From: Siderastrea siderea
Taxonomy: Eukaryota; Cnidaria; Anthozoa; Scleractinia; Rhizangiidae
DNA: 64,000 bases
Direction of reading: 5' to 3'
NCBI GenBank assembly: GCA_964030785.1
Contig: OZ034970.1
Span: forward strand, 37,375,901 to 37,439,900
A model generated the notes under the pieces. That model did not search any database, was not told the DNA's origin, and worked only from the letters and a program-made list of their open reading frames with translations. The translations under genes and the position numbers were made by a program. This document shows, piece by piece, positions 54,553 through 62,729 of this stretch (positions within the stretch are counted from its first letter, which is position 1; each line of letters begins with the position of its first letter).

Positions 54553-55197
54553 ATGGAAATACCAAACTACGACGTTGAAGGTGATAAAGACAGTAATTTC
54601 ACTCAGTTATATCCTTATATGCCTGATAGATTCTTCAGAATGTTAATTTGTGCCCCAAGTGGGAGTGGTAAAACCAATCTTTTGCTCCACATGATAAGCA
54701 AACCCTTAATATTTTTTGATAAGATTCATCTATATGCCAAAAACTTACAGCAAAACAAGTATCAACATTTGTTGAAAAAATTCGAACCTCTTTCGAAAAA
54801 ATATGGTTATAATATCATTGAAGCTAGCAATGGCGAGATAATTTCTTTGGATGACATGAATGATAGAAACCAAAAGTTGGTCATTTTTGATGATTACCTC
54901 AACACTGGGGCTAAAAATGATCGAGAAATACAAAACTATTTCACAAACTCTCGAAATAAAAATTGCAGCTGTATCTATCTGTCTCAGTCTTTTTACAAAA
55001 CAGACAAAACCATCAGATTAAACTGTTCTCATTACTGCATTTTTGATTTTCCAATTAAGAATGAACAGAATAGGGTATGTCAAGAATTGAATGTTGAGAA
55101 AAACGACTATCTCTCAGCAACAAATGAACCATATACTTTTCTATATGTTGACAAACCACGAAAATTCAATGCAAAAAATTTTACAAAAATAATCTGA
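54553..55197 (+). CDS. ATP: Packaging ATPase, FtsK/HerA (A32) type
   Basis: 214 residues; drives DNA into the capsid. Walker A is CAPSGSGKTN (Lys40, Thr41), Walker B LVIFDD (Asp113, Asp114), and the sensor-like CIYLSQSFYKTD follows, all with Polinton/NCLDV-A32 spacing. The C-terminus PYTFLYVDKPRKF is also typical. Start context TATAATAAATGG. The fibre-like gene starts 12 bp after the stop. Confidence 0.9.
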   Translation: MEIPNYDVEGDKDSNFTQLYPYMPDRFFRMLICAPSGSGKTNLLLHMISKPLIFFDKIHLYAKNLQQNKYQHLLKKFEPLSKKYGYNIIEASNGEIISLDDMNDRNQKLVIFDDYLNTGAKNDREIQNYFTNSRNKNCSCIYLSQSFYKTDKTIRLNCSHYCIFDFPIKNEQNRVCQELNVEKNDYLSATNEPYTFLYVDKPRKFNAKNFTKII

Positions 55198-55208
55198 ATA
55201 GTTAATAA

Positions 55209-57443
55209 ATGAGTTTTTACAATGGAGTATTGAATTTCAATCATTTCATGAATTCGAGAGGTCTCAGAGGTTTAACTGGTATTGGATTTAAGTTAGATGC
55301 TAATAATGATTACGACATGCAGAACAAAAAATTGGTGAATGTAAAGCAAGGAACCAATAATAATGATGTGGTTACAAAAAGCCAGTTAGATGGTAAAATA
55401 GCTAAGATTCCAAGTGTGGATACAACTCAGTTTGTAAAAAAGACAGGAGCAACTATGATTGGAGACCTAATTTTGCAACCACAGCCGTACCCAATTCATG
55501 GAAACACAAATAAAGCCATCTCTTACAACACAGCTCGGAATATATTCTTGAGCAAAAAAGAAGGCGGGTCTATGCTACAATCTTTAGACATGAACAACCA
55601 TTTTATAACAAATATCAAAGACCCAGTTAATTTAGACCATGTAACTAATAAAAAATATGTTGATAATCAGCTTGCGAAAAAATTAGATAAAGGAGCTAAA
55701 ATTGATATGAAAAATAATGCGATAACCAATCTTAATCTTCCAACAAACCCAAGAGATGCAGCATGTGTCGAGTTTGTTAACTACAGGCTTAGTGAAACAC
55801 AAAAAAATTATCTCAAACTTGATGGCACAACAAGTATGTCGGGGAACTTGGACTTAAATGACAATAAAATTGTTAACTTACAAACCGATCCAAAAAATTC
55901 GAAATCCGCAGTTAATGTTGAGTTACTGGAAAATGAAATAACTGATTTGAGAAATCTTGTTACTCAAAAAATTCACGAATCTCAGATTATTAATTCAGGA
56001 CAAAGAAAAGACGCCTTCAGATACTTGATGGAAAACGCCGATGAATCTTCGAGTGAATCAAATATTCAGGTTTTGGGTATTGTTGATTTTTCCAAATCTC
56101 CACATCAAATCAATAAAAAAGCTTACCAACTTAGACTCCTGTTTCAAAAAGGCTCGCCAAACCAGTACCAATCACGCCTCGGTTTCAACCTTTATAAACT
56201 TCCTGTTGGTTACTATACTTTTGTAGTTGAATGGTTTCCGCCGGAAATGAGTGAGTTAAGTGTGGCAGTGCAAGGCACTACGATTTCAATTTCTAATTAT
56301 GCGACAAAAACATTCGAAAAGTATACCAAAACAGTTGTTAATTTTCATCGATGGGGTAGCTCGCCTCCGCAATTTATTTATCTCGATCTACAGGGTACAG
56401 TTACTTTTCCATCACTTTTAACAATTGGCCATCTTATTGTTTATGGTGTAAAAGAAACGATTTCAAACGTTGACCCAAGTGTTTATGACACCGCTTTTGT
56501 AGTAGAGAATGGTAAGATGGTGATGGAAACGAAACTTGATATGAAAAATCACAAAATAATCAATTTAGACGATCCATTGAATGAAGGTGATGCTTGTAAT
56601 AAACGTTCTTTGAATATTTTGGAGACAAGTTTATCAGAAACTTTATTCTGGGAAAGTTATCAACGAGTGTATTGTTTATACAAAATAGACCGTTGTCTTT
56701 CAACTGAGGTCACTTTTGATAATTCGTCGAGAGCAGTATCAAAACTTTTTGATCAATCTCTTAAAGAAAATCATGCCACTCAAACAACACAAGCAAATAG
56801 GCCAATTTTATGCACAAAAGCTGAAAAAATTAAGGACCGATATTATTTAAAATTCGATGGAAATAAGAGAATGTTGTCCGACATAAATTTAAACCCCGGC
56901 TCCGGGCAAGCTGATATAGTTAATGTTTTCATTGTTTATCGATTGAATTCATATGCGGGGCCTTTTGGTCTTCGTAACGGACTTTTTGGGCATGATGATG
57001 GAGCAGGTTTTGACAAATTTATTGCATTCTCACCTGATAAATCATTGATAATCGCTGGTACTACTGGTGGGTACACTGTTGTTGGTCCAAATAGTTATGG
57101 TGGTAAGAAACCAATAGTTGATTATCAATCAAAGGCTAATGCAGGTGAACTTAATAAATGGATCTGTTTGTCAATTCACTGGGATGTGCCCGGTGGTAAC
57201 AATGCTTCTCAGGTATGGTGTAATGGTAAAAAATTGGCAAATTTTACAGCAAGAACATCACCTGGAAGTAACACGATGACATTTGGGGATTTCAAGCCTG
57301 CTGGCCGGGCTGGATTGAAAGGTGATATAGCTTTGTATTGTCTTTATAAAGGTGAAAATTTCACTGGATCAAAGATAAAATTACACCATCATGTACTTTG
57401 TAGATGGTATGTCGACAATTATGATCCAATTCCATTTAATTAA
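55209..57443 (+). CDS. Fibre-like attachment protein with tail-fibre repeats and LamG-like end
   Basis: 744 residues. The first 260 residues carry four repeats of a pattern known from phage tail fibres, D(M/L)xNxxIxNLxxPxxxxDAxxxxYV: DMQNKKLVNV, LDMNNHFITNIKDP, DMKNNAITNLNLPTNP and LDLNDNKIVNLQTDP. A fifth (LDMKNHKIINLDDP) lies near residue 445. Between about 280 and 420 is a beta-rich domain. The last 200 residues (from YYLKFDGNKRML to the end) look like a laminin-G/ConA-type sandwich with NGLFGHDDG and WICLSIHWD. By analogy with adenovirus fibres and phage tails this would be a trimeric receptor-binding protein. Start context TTAATAAATGAG. LTGIG at the N-terminus fits the adenain consensus. 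Confidence 0.7.
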   Translation: MSFYNGVLNFNHFMNSRGLRGLTGIGFKLDANNDYDMQNKKLVNVKQGTNNNDVVTKSQLDGKIAKIPSVDTTQFVKKTGATMIGDLILQPQPYPIHGNTNKAISYNTARNIFLSKKEGGSMLQSLDMNNHFITNIKDPVNLDHVTNKKYVDNQLAKKLDKGAKIDMKNNAITNLNLPTNPRDAACVEFVNYRLSETQKNYLKLDGTTSMSGNLDLNDNKIVNLQTDPKNSKSAVNVELLENEITDLRNLVTQKIHESQIINSGQRKDAFRYLMENADESSSESNIQVLGIVDFSKSPHQINKKAYQLRLLFQKGSPNQYQSRLGFNLYKLPVGYYTFVVEWFPPEMSELSVAVQGTTISISNYATKTFEKYTKTVVNFHRWGSSPPQFIYLDLQGTVTFPSLLTIGHLIVYGVKETISNVDPSVYDTAFVVENGKMVMETKLDMKNHKIINLDDPLNEGDACNKRSLNILETSLSETLFWESYQRVYCLYKIDRCLSTEVTFDNSSRAVSKLFDQSLKENHATQTTQANRPILCTKAEKIKDRYYLKFDGNKRMLSDINLNPGSGQADIVNVFIVYRLNSYAGPFGLRNGLFGHDDGAGFDKFIAFSPDKSLIIAGTTGGYTVVGPNSYGGKKPIVDYQSKANAGELNKWICLSIHWDVPGGNNASQVWCNGKKLANFTARTSPGSNTMTFGDFKPAGRAGLKGDIALYCLYKGENFTGSKIKLHHHVLCRWYVDNYDPIPFN

Positions 57444-57469
57444 GAAAAAAATGTAGCCGTATAATATAA

Positions 57470-57961
57470 ATGGATAGACGTAAAAGCATATTTAATTGGA
57501 ACCATGTTTCAGAAAAATTAACGGAAAATCAAATATCTGAGTTGAAAGCATTATACAAATTCTATCATAAGAAATACTGGCTTGCCAAAATGACCTTTAA
57601 ATACTTCAAAAAGGTAGAACTTACATGTAATATTGGATCCGCTTTATTGGTAGTAATAGGGACAGTAGTTGGCGGTGTAACGCTAAACCCTATTGTCCTC
57701 GGAACAATATCTGGTTCTGGTCTATTGCTTAAAACATATTCAGAAATCAAAAATTACAAAAGTAAGATTGAGATGTCTAAATTCGCCTATACATCTTATT
57801 CAAAGGTTTTAGCAGATTTACGATCCTTTATGAGAGGACTGAAGTATGATGAAAAAGAATTTCTTGATTATGTCAAAGTTGTAGATGAAATAATTATTGA
57901 TATGTGTCCATTAACTGACAAATTTGAAAAGAAATACAACAAGGTATTCATCCAAGAATAG
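57470..57961 (+). CDS. Two-transmembrane protein, SLATT-like layout
   Basis: 163 residues: an N-terminal helix rich in Lys/Tyr (LYKFYHKKYWLAKMTFKYF), two adjacent hydrophobic segments (about 53-71 ALLVVIGTVVGGV, 74-90 IVLGTISGSGLLL), then a long helical tail (KSKIEMSKFAYTSYSKVLAD). Size and layout resemble 2-TM SLATT-type proteins, which form membrane pores in bacterial conflict systems. The resemblance is topological only. It could equally be a viroporin-like or envelope-associated protein. Start context TATAATATAAATGG; 26 bp after the fibre-like gene, probably in the same transcription unit. Confidence 0.55.
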   Translation: MDRRKSIFNWNHVSEKLTENQISELKALYKFYHKKYWLAKMTFKYFKKVELTCNIGSALLVVIGTVVGGVTLNPIVLGTISGSGLLLKTYSEIKNYKSKIEMSKFAYTSYSKVLADLRSFMRGLKYDEKEFLDYVKVVDEIIIDMCPLTDKFEKKYNKVFIQE

Positions 57962-57989
57962 ATCTTATTTTTTCGGTTCACTGCAAACT

Positions 57990-58180
57990 TCAAGACAAAA
58001 GAACTGTCTAACATGTTAGACAAACAATTGAAAAACTTCAAATACAATTTCATCTAATATTGCATGACAATTTGATGACTCATTTCCTCGGGAAAGTCCC
58101 TGCGGTTTTCAAGACAAAAGAACTATCTAACGTGTTAGACAGACAATTGAAAAACTTAATGACTCATTTCCTCGGGGGAA
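57990..58180. repeat. Direct repeat with internal palindrome
   Basis: Two copies, about 117 bp apart, of CAAGACAAAAGAACTGTCTAAC / GTTAGACAAACAATTGAAAAACTT-like sequence, each followed by GACTCATTTCCTCGG. The first includes a perfect 16-bp palindrome GTCTAACATGTTAGAC. They lie after the last rightward gene, so they may act as a transcript end or regulatory stem. This is inferred. Confidence 0.55.
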
Positions 58181-58195
58181 ATGGTTTAAATATAA

Positions 58196-58221
58196 GTTTC
58201 ATTATAGACAAATAATGAAAC
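58196..58221. other. 9-bp stem hairpin
   Basis: GTTTCATTA, loop TAGACAAA, TAATGAAAC. It is positioned between the 2-TM gene and the hexon fragment. A possible terminator-like stem. Confidence 0.35.
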
Positions 58222-58233
58222 TCATGTAATACT

Positions 58234-58374
58234 GAAAATTCAACAGCAAACACAAATTCAGGTTTTGAACAAAGACGAATTTTAACTCAGGCAAAACAGA
58301 ACGATGGTGGTGGAGGACCAAAAAGCGTGAATGAGATTATTCCATTGAATAGATATGGTTTTTTGAGAAATTAA
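58234..58374 (+). pseudogene. Fragment of a second, diverged hexon gene
   Basis: 46 codons parallel residues of the intact hexon around 138-180: ANTNSGFEQRRILTQAKQND and KSVNEIIPLNRYG against ANTNLGFEARRILTQAVQNN and KSMNEIIPLNRYS. It lacks both ends and points opposite to the intact gene. It overlaps the 3' end of the frame 58858-58337. It derives from a related but different element or an old duplication. Confidence 0.75.
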
Positions 58375-58858
58375 TTCCCTCAATTTTGTTTATACGACCA
58401 TTACTGTAATCAATATCGGTGGTTGTAATCACCTTGAAAACCAGAGCGTTTAAAATGGTTGATAAAAGATTGCGAGTCTGTGTTATCGACAGGGAGTGCT
58501 TGGTTTTCATTCTGATTACAAAAAGTTCGATTAAAAGCTTTTTTAAATTTTTCTTTCTTATATCATTCCATTTTTTAAAATCACTTATCTTGGGTACTTT
58601 TTCTTGGTTGGAAAAAATACCCAAACGATTTCTTAACAATGAAAAAACTTCTTTATATACAGTTTTAATATCCTTATTTTCTATTTTGTAATTAAACTCT
58701 TTTTGCTTAAGACTACAACATAGAAAATCTTTGGAAAGATATGTTCCACAGGGGGGTTTTCCGAATGCGAGATCTGCGAAAATATCTTCCCAAAAGATAT
58801 CATCAGTGTATTGGCAACAGTTTAGGAAAATTGGGTAAACAAGTTTTTTTACATACAT
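58337..58858 (-). CDS. Unrecognised 173-residue protein, possibly NCLDV-like
   Basis: An intact frame with ATG at 58858. Features: DIFWEDIFADLAFGKPPCGT followed by YLSKDFLCCSLKQKEFNYKI, then a helical, Lys-rich half (WNDIRKKNLKKLLIELFVIR). The aromatic, glycine and Cys pattern reminds me of a small conserved protein of large DNA viruses, but I cannot name it. The last few codons are the antisense of the hexon fragment, so the native C-terminus was probably replaced by recombination. It is the only leftward gene in the right arm. Confidence 0.5.
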   Translation of the reverse strand: MYVKKLVYPIFLNCCQYTDDIFWEDIFADLAFGKPPCGTYLSKDFLCCSLKQKEFNYKIENKDIKTVYKEVFSLLRNRLGIFSNQEKVPKISDFKKWNDIRKKNLKKLLIELFVIRMKTKHSLSITQTRNLLSTILNALVFKVITTTDIDYSNGRINKIEGINFSKNHIYSME

Positions 58859-58884
58859 TTTTCATTATTTCTTATTTCTTTAAA

Positions 58885-58968
58885 ACATCACTCAGCTGCT
58901 TCGACGATAAGAGATATATTCATGAAAATGGCGTAACAAGTTATGCGTACGGTCACAAAAAACTTTAA
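58885..58968 (+). pseudogene. Inverted fragment of the polB 3' end
   Basis: LSCFDDKRYIHENGVTSYAYG is encoded here on the plus strand. The same peptide occurs near the C-terminus of the intact PolB (minus strand, about 42785-42723), while the codons differ at several positions. It sits at the right end just as PolB sits at the left, so the ends once shared a longer inverted duplication, or the right end came from a sister element. Confidence 0.8.
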
Positions 58969-59098
58969 CCAAGCGCTTTTATCAATCAGGGGTAAGAGTG
59001 ATAAAATGACTTTCAGAACACCTTTCTTTTAATTTTAGGTAACATTTAACTTTAAATTACTTTCAATGATACTTTTTCCACCAAACACGCTAAAATGG

Positions 59099-59330
59099 GG
59101 TTCAAATTTGACTGAAAAAATTCCCAGTCAAATTTGGTAAAATTGGTGGTAAAAGTAGCAGAAGATTTTGACTGGGATAATTTTCTCTTTAATTTTGACA
59201 GAAGATTTGACTGATGTGCTGGAAAATTTTTCTGTCAAAATTGGGAAAATTGGAGAAATTTGGCAGAAATTTGACGGAAATTAATCATAAATTTGACGGT
59301 TGTGCTGGTACCCCCAACTCTCTAACTACT
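59099..59330 (-). repeat. Polinton right terminal inverted repeat
   Basis: Mirror of the left repeat, ending CTCTCTAACTACT. The subrepeats are the same. Confidence 0.9.
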
Positions 59331-59336
59331 TGCAGC
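59331..59336. repeat. Polinton target site duplication, right
   Basis: TGCAGC directly after the right terminal repeat. Confidence 0.85.
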
Positions 59337-59353
59337 AATCTGAACAACAAGCA

Positions 59354-59536
59354 TACACCTTATTCCAAAATGGCGGAAAATACATTATTCTTTTGTCTCC
59401 ATGTTAGTTGGCCCTTGTTGCCTCGTTTTGAGCCAAATATTCCTTTGAATTCTGCAGATGGGATCGAGGCCACAAGGGCCAATTAACAATGAGACAAAAG
59501 AGTAATGTATTTTCCGCCATTTTGGAATAAGGTGTA
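59354..59536. mobile_element. Foldback repeat, about 73-bp arms
   Basis: TACACCTTATTCCAAAATGG CGGAAAATACATTA at the left is mirrored by TAATGTATTTTCCGCC ATTTTGGAATAAGGTGTA at the right, with a central loop of about 38 bp. It lies 17 bp beyond the Polinton target duplication. Confidence 0.7.
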
Positions 59537-60713
59537 TTGAACAAATTCAGTACCAGAATTAGGGCGACATCAGTTTTGGCTATACCAGGCAAAATGGACA
59601 CTGGTTTACCTGTATATGTTCTAGCTCTATCTATGTTCCAGCAGCTCCCTATTTTCACATCCAAATCGGATGCCATGTAGAATACGTTGAATCGCTTTCA
59701 CGGTTGTTTGAGAGTTGCTTTACCATTCCGTCCGCGGGCTTTAAACTGAGAACAAATGCGTTTTGTGGTTTGTGTTTAAAAAAAGTAAGATGGTGAATTC
59801 TAATGTTCCTCACCTTCGTAGTCTTGTTTCAGTGAGCTGCTTAGAAACTATCGTTCAAGTTAAAATATCAATTCTGCCTTCAGTTCGATCAAACAAACAC
59901 ATGGTGGCTTCGTTGTCAGCGTTGTGCGAACGGAGCGATTACAAACTGAGCGATTACAAACTCGTTCACTTTAACTCCCGCAGCTATATTAAACGGTGAG
60001 ATCGTACAGCTTCAACCCGCTTTGAAGGGCAATTACAACAGTTTTTCACGAAAAATTTAAGAGCCCATAATTGGAAGATTTTTCCCAAACCTTTTGCTTG
60101 TACGTTCACTTCGGAGCAGTTTCATTGATTCATTCAGCTCCGCAAAGAAACGCTGCAACACTTCGCAAGGTTTTTCCGCCTTTTCCGGTCAGTCATGTGA
60201 TCGCGATCGATTCTTGTTCCCTTTTATCTCGGAGTTTTTCTCTCTTTTTTTCTCTTTCTTGATTTTACAGCAATTAGTGATTGCGTTTTTAATAATAAAA
60301 ACAATTATTCTACTCGGGCTTGCTGGATATCAACTAATTATAACCAATTTCGCGCTACGCTCCTCGTTGGTTCTCTATCATATCCAGCCCGTTTTCGTTG
60401 TACGCAAATTTGCGTGTACCCACGCGCGTTTATGACGTTGAGGGTGGCGCAATTTTCCCTAAAAATAGCACATTTGTCTTTTTCGATGGGGTCGCGTGGA
60501 GACCGCGCTTATGGTCTCCGTCCCCGATTATGGCTCCTGATTTCTCTGAACAGCTCAGTTTTCATAGAAAACCTACCAAGTTCTGTGTGCGCGCGCTCGT
60601 GCGCGCTAATCAAGCAAAAAATTATGCGCAGAAAGAATGCGCAATGCAATTGAATGGAATCACCTTAAATTAACTCTCTGAAAGTCACTGTGTTGAAATA
60701 TTTTTTATTCTAG

Positions 60714-60905
60714 GATGACTATGGAAGATTTTCAAGCGCATTTTACACGAATAGAAATTTGTATGCTCACACCAGACAGTGTTTTGGAGCCAGACGAGAA
60801 GAAATCATGGAAGATTAGACGAGAAAAAGGCCGCTGGCAGGCTGACGCTTCAGCTGGTGGCTGTAGGAACTTTATAGAAACTTTTCACATTAATCCTCAG
60901 ATAAG
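60714..60905 (+). CDS. Isolated calpain-type exon (start of domain III)
   Basis: After an acceptor TTTTTATTCTAG the frame reads MTMEDFQAHFTRIEICMLTP, then WQADASAGGCRNFIETF and HINPQ. This is the calpain pattern of a DF...F..IEIC.L.P linker and W.A..SAGGCRN..TF..NPQ at the start of the C2-like domain III. A donor AG|GTACGA follows. The frame stays open through a presumed intron to 61227, which I do not regard as coding. I found no protease-core or later exons nearby, so this may be an orphan or duplicated exon, or part of a gene whose other exons lie beyond the window or across the Polinton. Confidence 0.55.
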
Positions 60906-61790
60906 GTACGATATTTATTATTCTCTGTTGTATAGAGGCGCGGAGGTCCATTCATTCAAAAATGAATGGCAAGAGAGAGAGCCCGGAGGGAAAGGGGACA
61001 ACCACATAAAGCCTGGCCAGAACAAGGGGAATCTCTTTCTACTGTTTATGATAAAAGTGACGGAAATGATCGTCGGAAAGTTTGAAAGGGACTTCAAACA
61101 TCATCAGAATCTCGTCGAAGTTCCAATTCGTTTTTCACCCCTAAGAGGTATTAATTCCAAGAAGAAACTTCTGTCGCATTTCCCAGCTAAATACCCTAAG
61201 GTTCATTTGAGACGTCGTGGTGCCTAAACACGATGTATAAAGTGAATTAACCCTTTAAGCCCCATTAGTGACAAGTATCTAATTTCCCCTCACAGTATCA
61301 TTACTTGATCAAACATGTAGGTCATGAGAATAGAGGAAATGATCACCAAAGAAAAAATGTCTTGATCCTTAAGGAAATTCTCAAAACTAGTACTATAAGA
61401 AATATATGAAGAGCATGGAGGAGAACATGCATGTTGATATCGGGCCTTAAAGAGTTAACTTGATCCCATTAACACTTTCTGCTGCAACCATCAACAGAGC
61501 TTCATAAAGGCCGTTTATTTACCCTTTTTAGGACTGAAGCGTAAATGTCACCTGTTAATTGTCTTCCTCGTGCTCATGTCACCTGCAGCACACTTTTTGC
61601 TATTGACAGATGAATAAACAGTGTCTGGCTTTAATTTTAATTGACATTCTTGAGTATTTAATGCAGCTCGAAACCCACTATGTCCCACATGCGGCCCACT
61701 ACAGCAAGAAGCACATAGATATATTCCCAATATTTTTTTGTGCACCAAGTTTCCAACATAACCCACGAATGCTGTTGTTGACCCATACTC

Positions 61791-62729
61791 ATGGCAACAA
61801 CAAACGTTACTGGAGATGAAAAACAACAAAAACTGGAACATCTGTTTTGCGCAGGAGTTTTAACCAAAGGAATACAAAACCAGCTTATTCTCCTCTCGGC
61901 GTTAAACATTTTTCTGTCCATCACTGCATTTCTGGGAAACTCTCTGATATTAGTCGCCCTTTACAAGGAGTCTTGCCTTCATGCCCCGTCCAAACTCCTG
62001 TTTCGCTGTCTGGCAACAACTGATCTCTGTGTTGGTCTTATTTCAGAGCCTCTCAATGTTACCTTCATGATGTCTCTGGTAAACGAACGTGGGGATATCT
62101 GTCGCTTTGCGGTACCATTAAGTATCTTAGCAAGCTTCATATTGTGCTCAGTATCGCTGTTGACTCTGACTGCGATAAGCGTGGACAGACTTCTCGCCCT
62201 GTTGTTGGGACTTAGATACAGACAAGTAGTTACGTTGAAGCGAACATATCTTATTGTTGTCATCTTTTGGATTTCAACCGTTGTTAATGCAGCGATGTCC
62301 TTTTGGAATCACCTAATAACTTTATGGTGTGGGTATATTGGTATAGCATTGTGTCTAGGAACCTCGATCTTCTCTTACACGAAGATTTTCTTAACTCTGC
62401 GTTATCATCAAACTCATGTTCAAGACAATGTTCAAGAACATCAGAGCCAAACAAGTCACCTAAACATAGCGCGATACAGAAAGGCAGTGTCCAGTGCATT
62501 GTGGCTGCAGTTGACATTAGTTGTTTGTTATTTACCATTTGGTACAGTAGATGCCATGACTACTCGGCTTTATAGTATTTCTTCAACTTCGTTTCTCGTT
62601 AGAGAGTGTACGGTAACCTTAGTTTATCTAAACTCATCACTAAACCCGATTCTTTACTGCTGGAAGATCAGAGAGGTTAGACAAGCAGTGAAAGCGACAA
62701 TCATAGAACTATGTTGTTCATCGAGTTAG
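61791..62729 (+). CDS. Class A (rhodopsin-like) G-protein-coupled receptor, intronless
   Basis: 312 residues, seven hydrophobic helices, plasma membrane. Motifs: N-glycosylation NVT at residue 5, FLGNSLILVAL (TM1 GN), CLATTDLCVGL (TM2 LA..D), a Cys before TM3, AISVDRLLAL (DRY replaced by DRL), a Trp in TM4, LVVCYLPFG (TM6 CYLPF) and LNSSLNPILYCW (NPxxY as NPILY). Short loops and a short tail suit the melanocortin/adenosine/opsin-like receptors that are hugely expanded as intronless genes in cnidarians. ATG at 61791 gives a plausible extracellular N-terminus of about 30 residues. The ligand cannot be told. The frame is intact. Confidence 0.85.
   Translation: MATTNVTGDEKQQKLEHLFCAGVLTKGIQNQLILLSALNIFLSITAFLGNSLILVALYKESCLHAPSKLLFRCLATTDLCVGLISEPLNVTFMMSLVNERGDICRFAVPLSILASFILCSVSLLTLTAISVDRLLALLLGLRYRQVVTLKRTYLIVVIFWISTVVNAAMSFWNHLITLWCGYIGIALCLGTSIFSYTKIFLTLRYHQTHVQDNVQEHQSQTSHLNIARYRKAVSSALWLQLTLVVCYLPFGTVDAMTTRLYSISSTSFLVRECTVTLVYLNSSLNPILYCWKIREVRQAVKATIIELCCSSS

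Larger units (their letters stand above)
42465..59330. mobile_element. Complete Maverick/Polinton (endogenous adintovirus-like), 16,866 bp
   Basis: It is bounded by 232-bp terminal inverted repeats that start AGTAGTTAGAGAGTTGGGG and by a 6-bp direct duplication TGCAGC (42459-42464 and 59331-59336). AG ends and 6-bp duplications are standard for Polintons. It encodes protein-primed PolB, DDE integrase, adenain-type protease, A32-type ATPase, hexon-like and penton-like capsid proteins, phospholipase A2, minor virion proteins and a fibre-like protein. Genes left of 54.4 kb run leftward; most right of it run rightward. Ten or more long frames are free of stops, so the copy is young or under selection. 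It inserted about 5 kb upstream of the RTK start codon. Confidence 0.93.

Noticed and set aside
60715..61227. A 170-residue single-exon calpain-like protein
   Set aside because: Only the first 64 codons match the calpain pattern; a GT donor follows and the rest has no family features.
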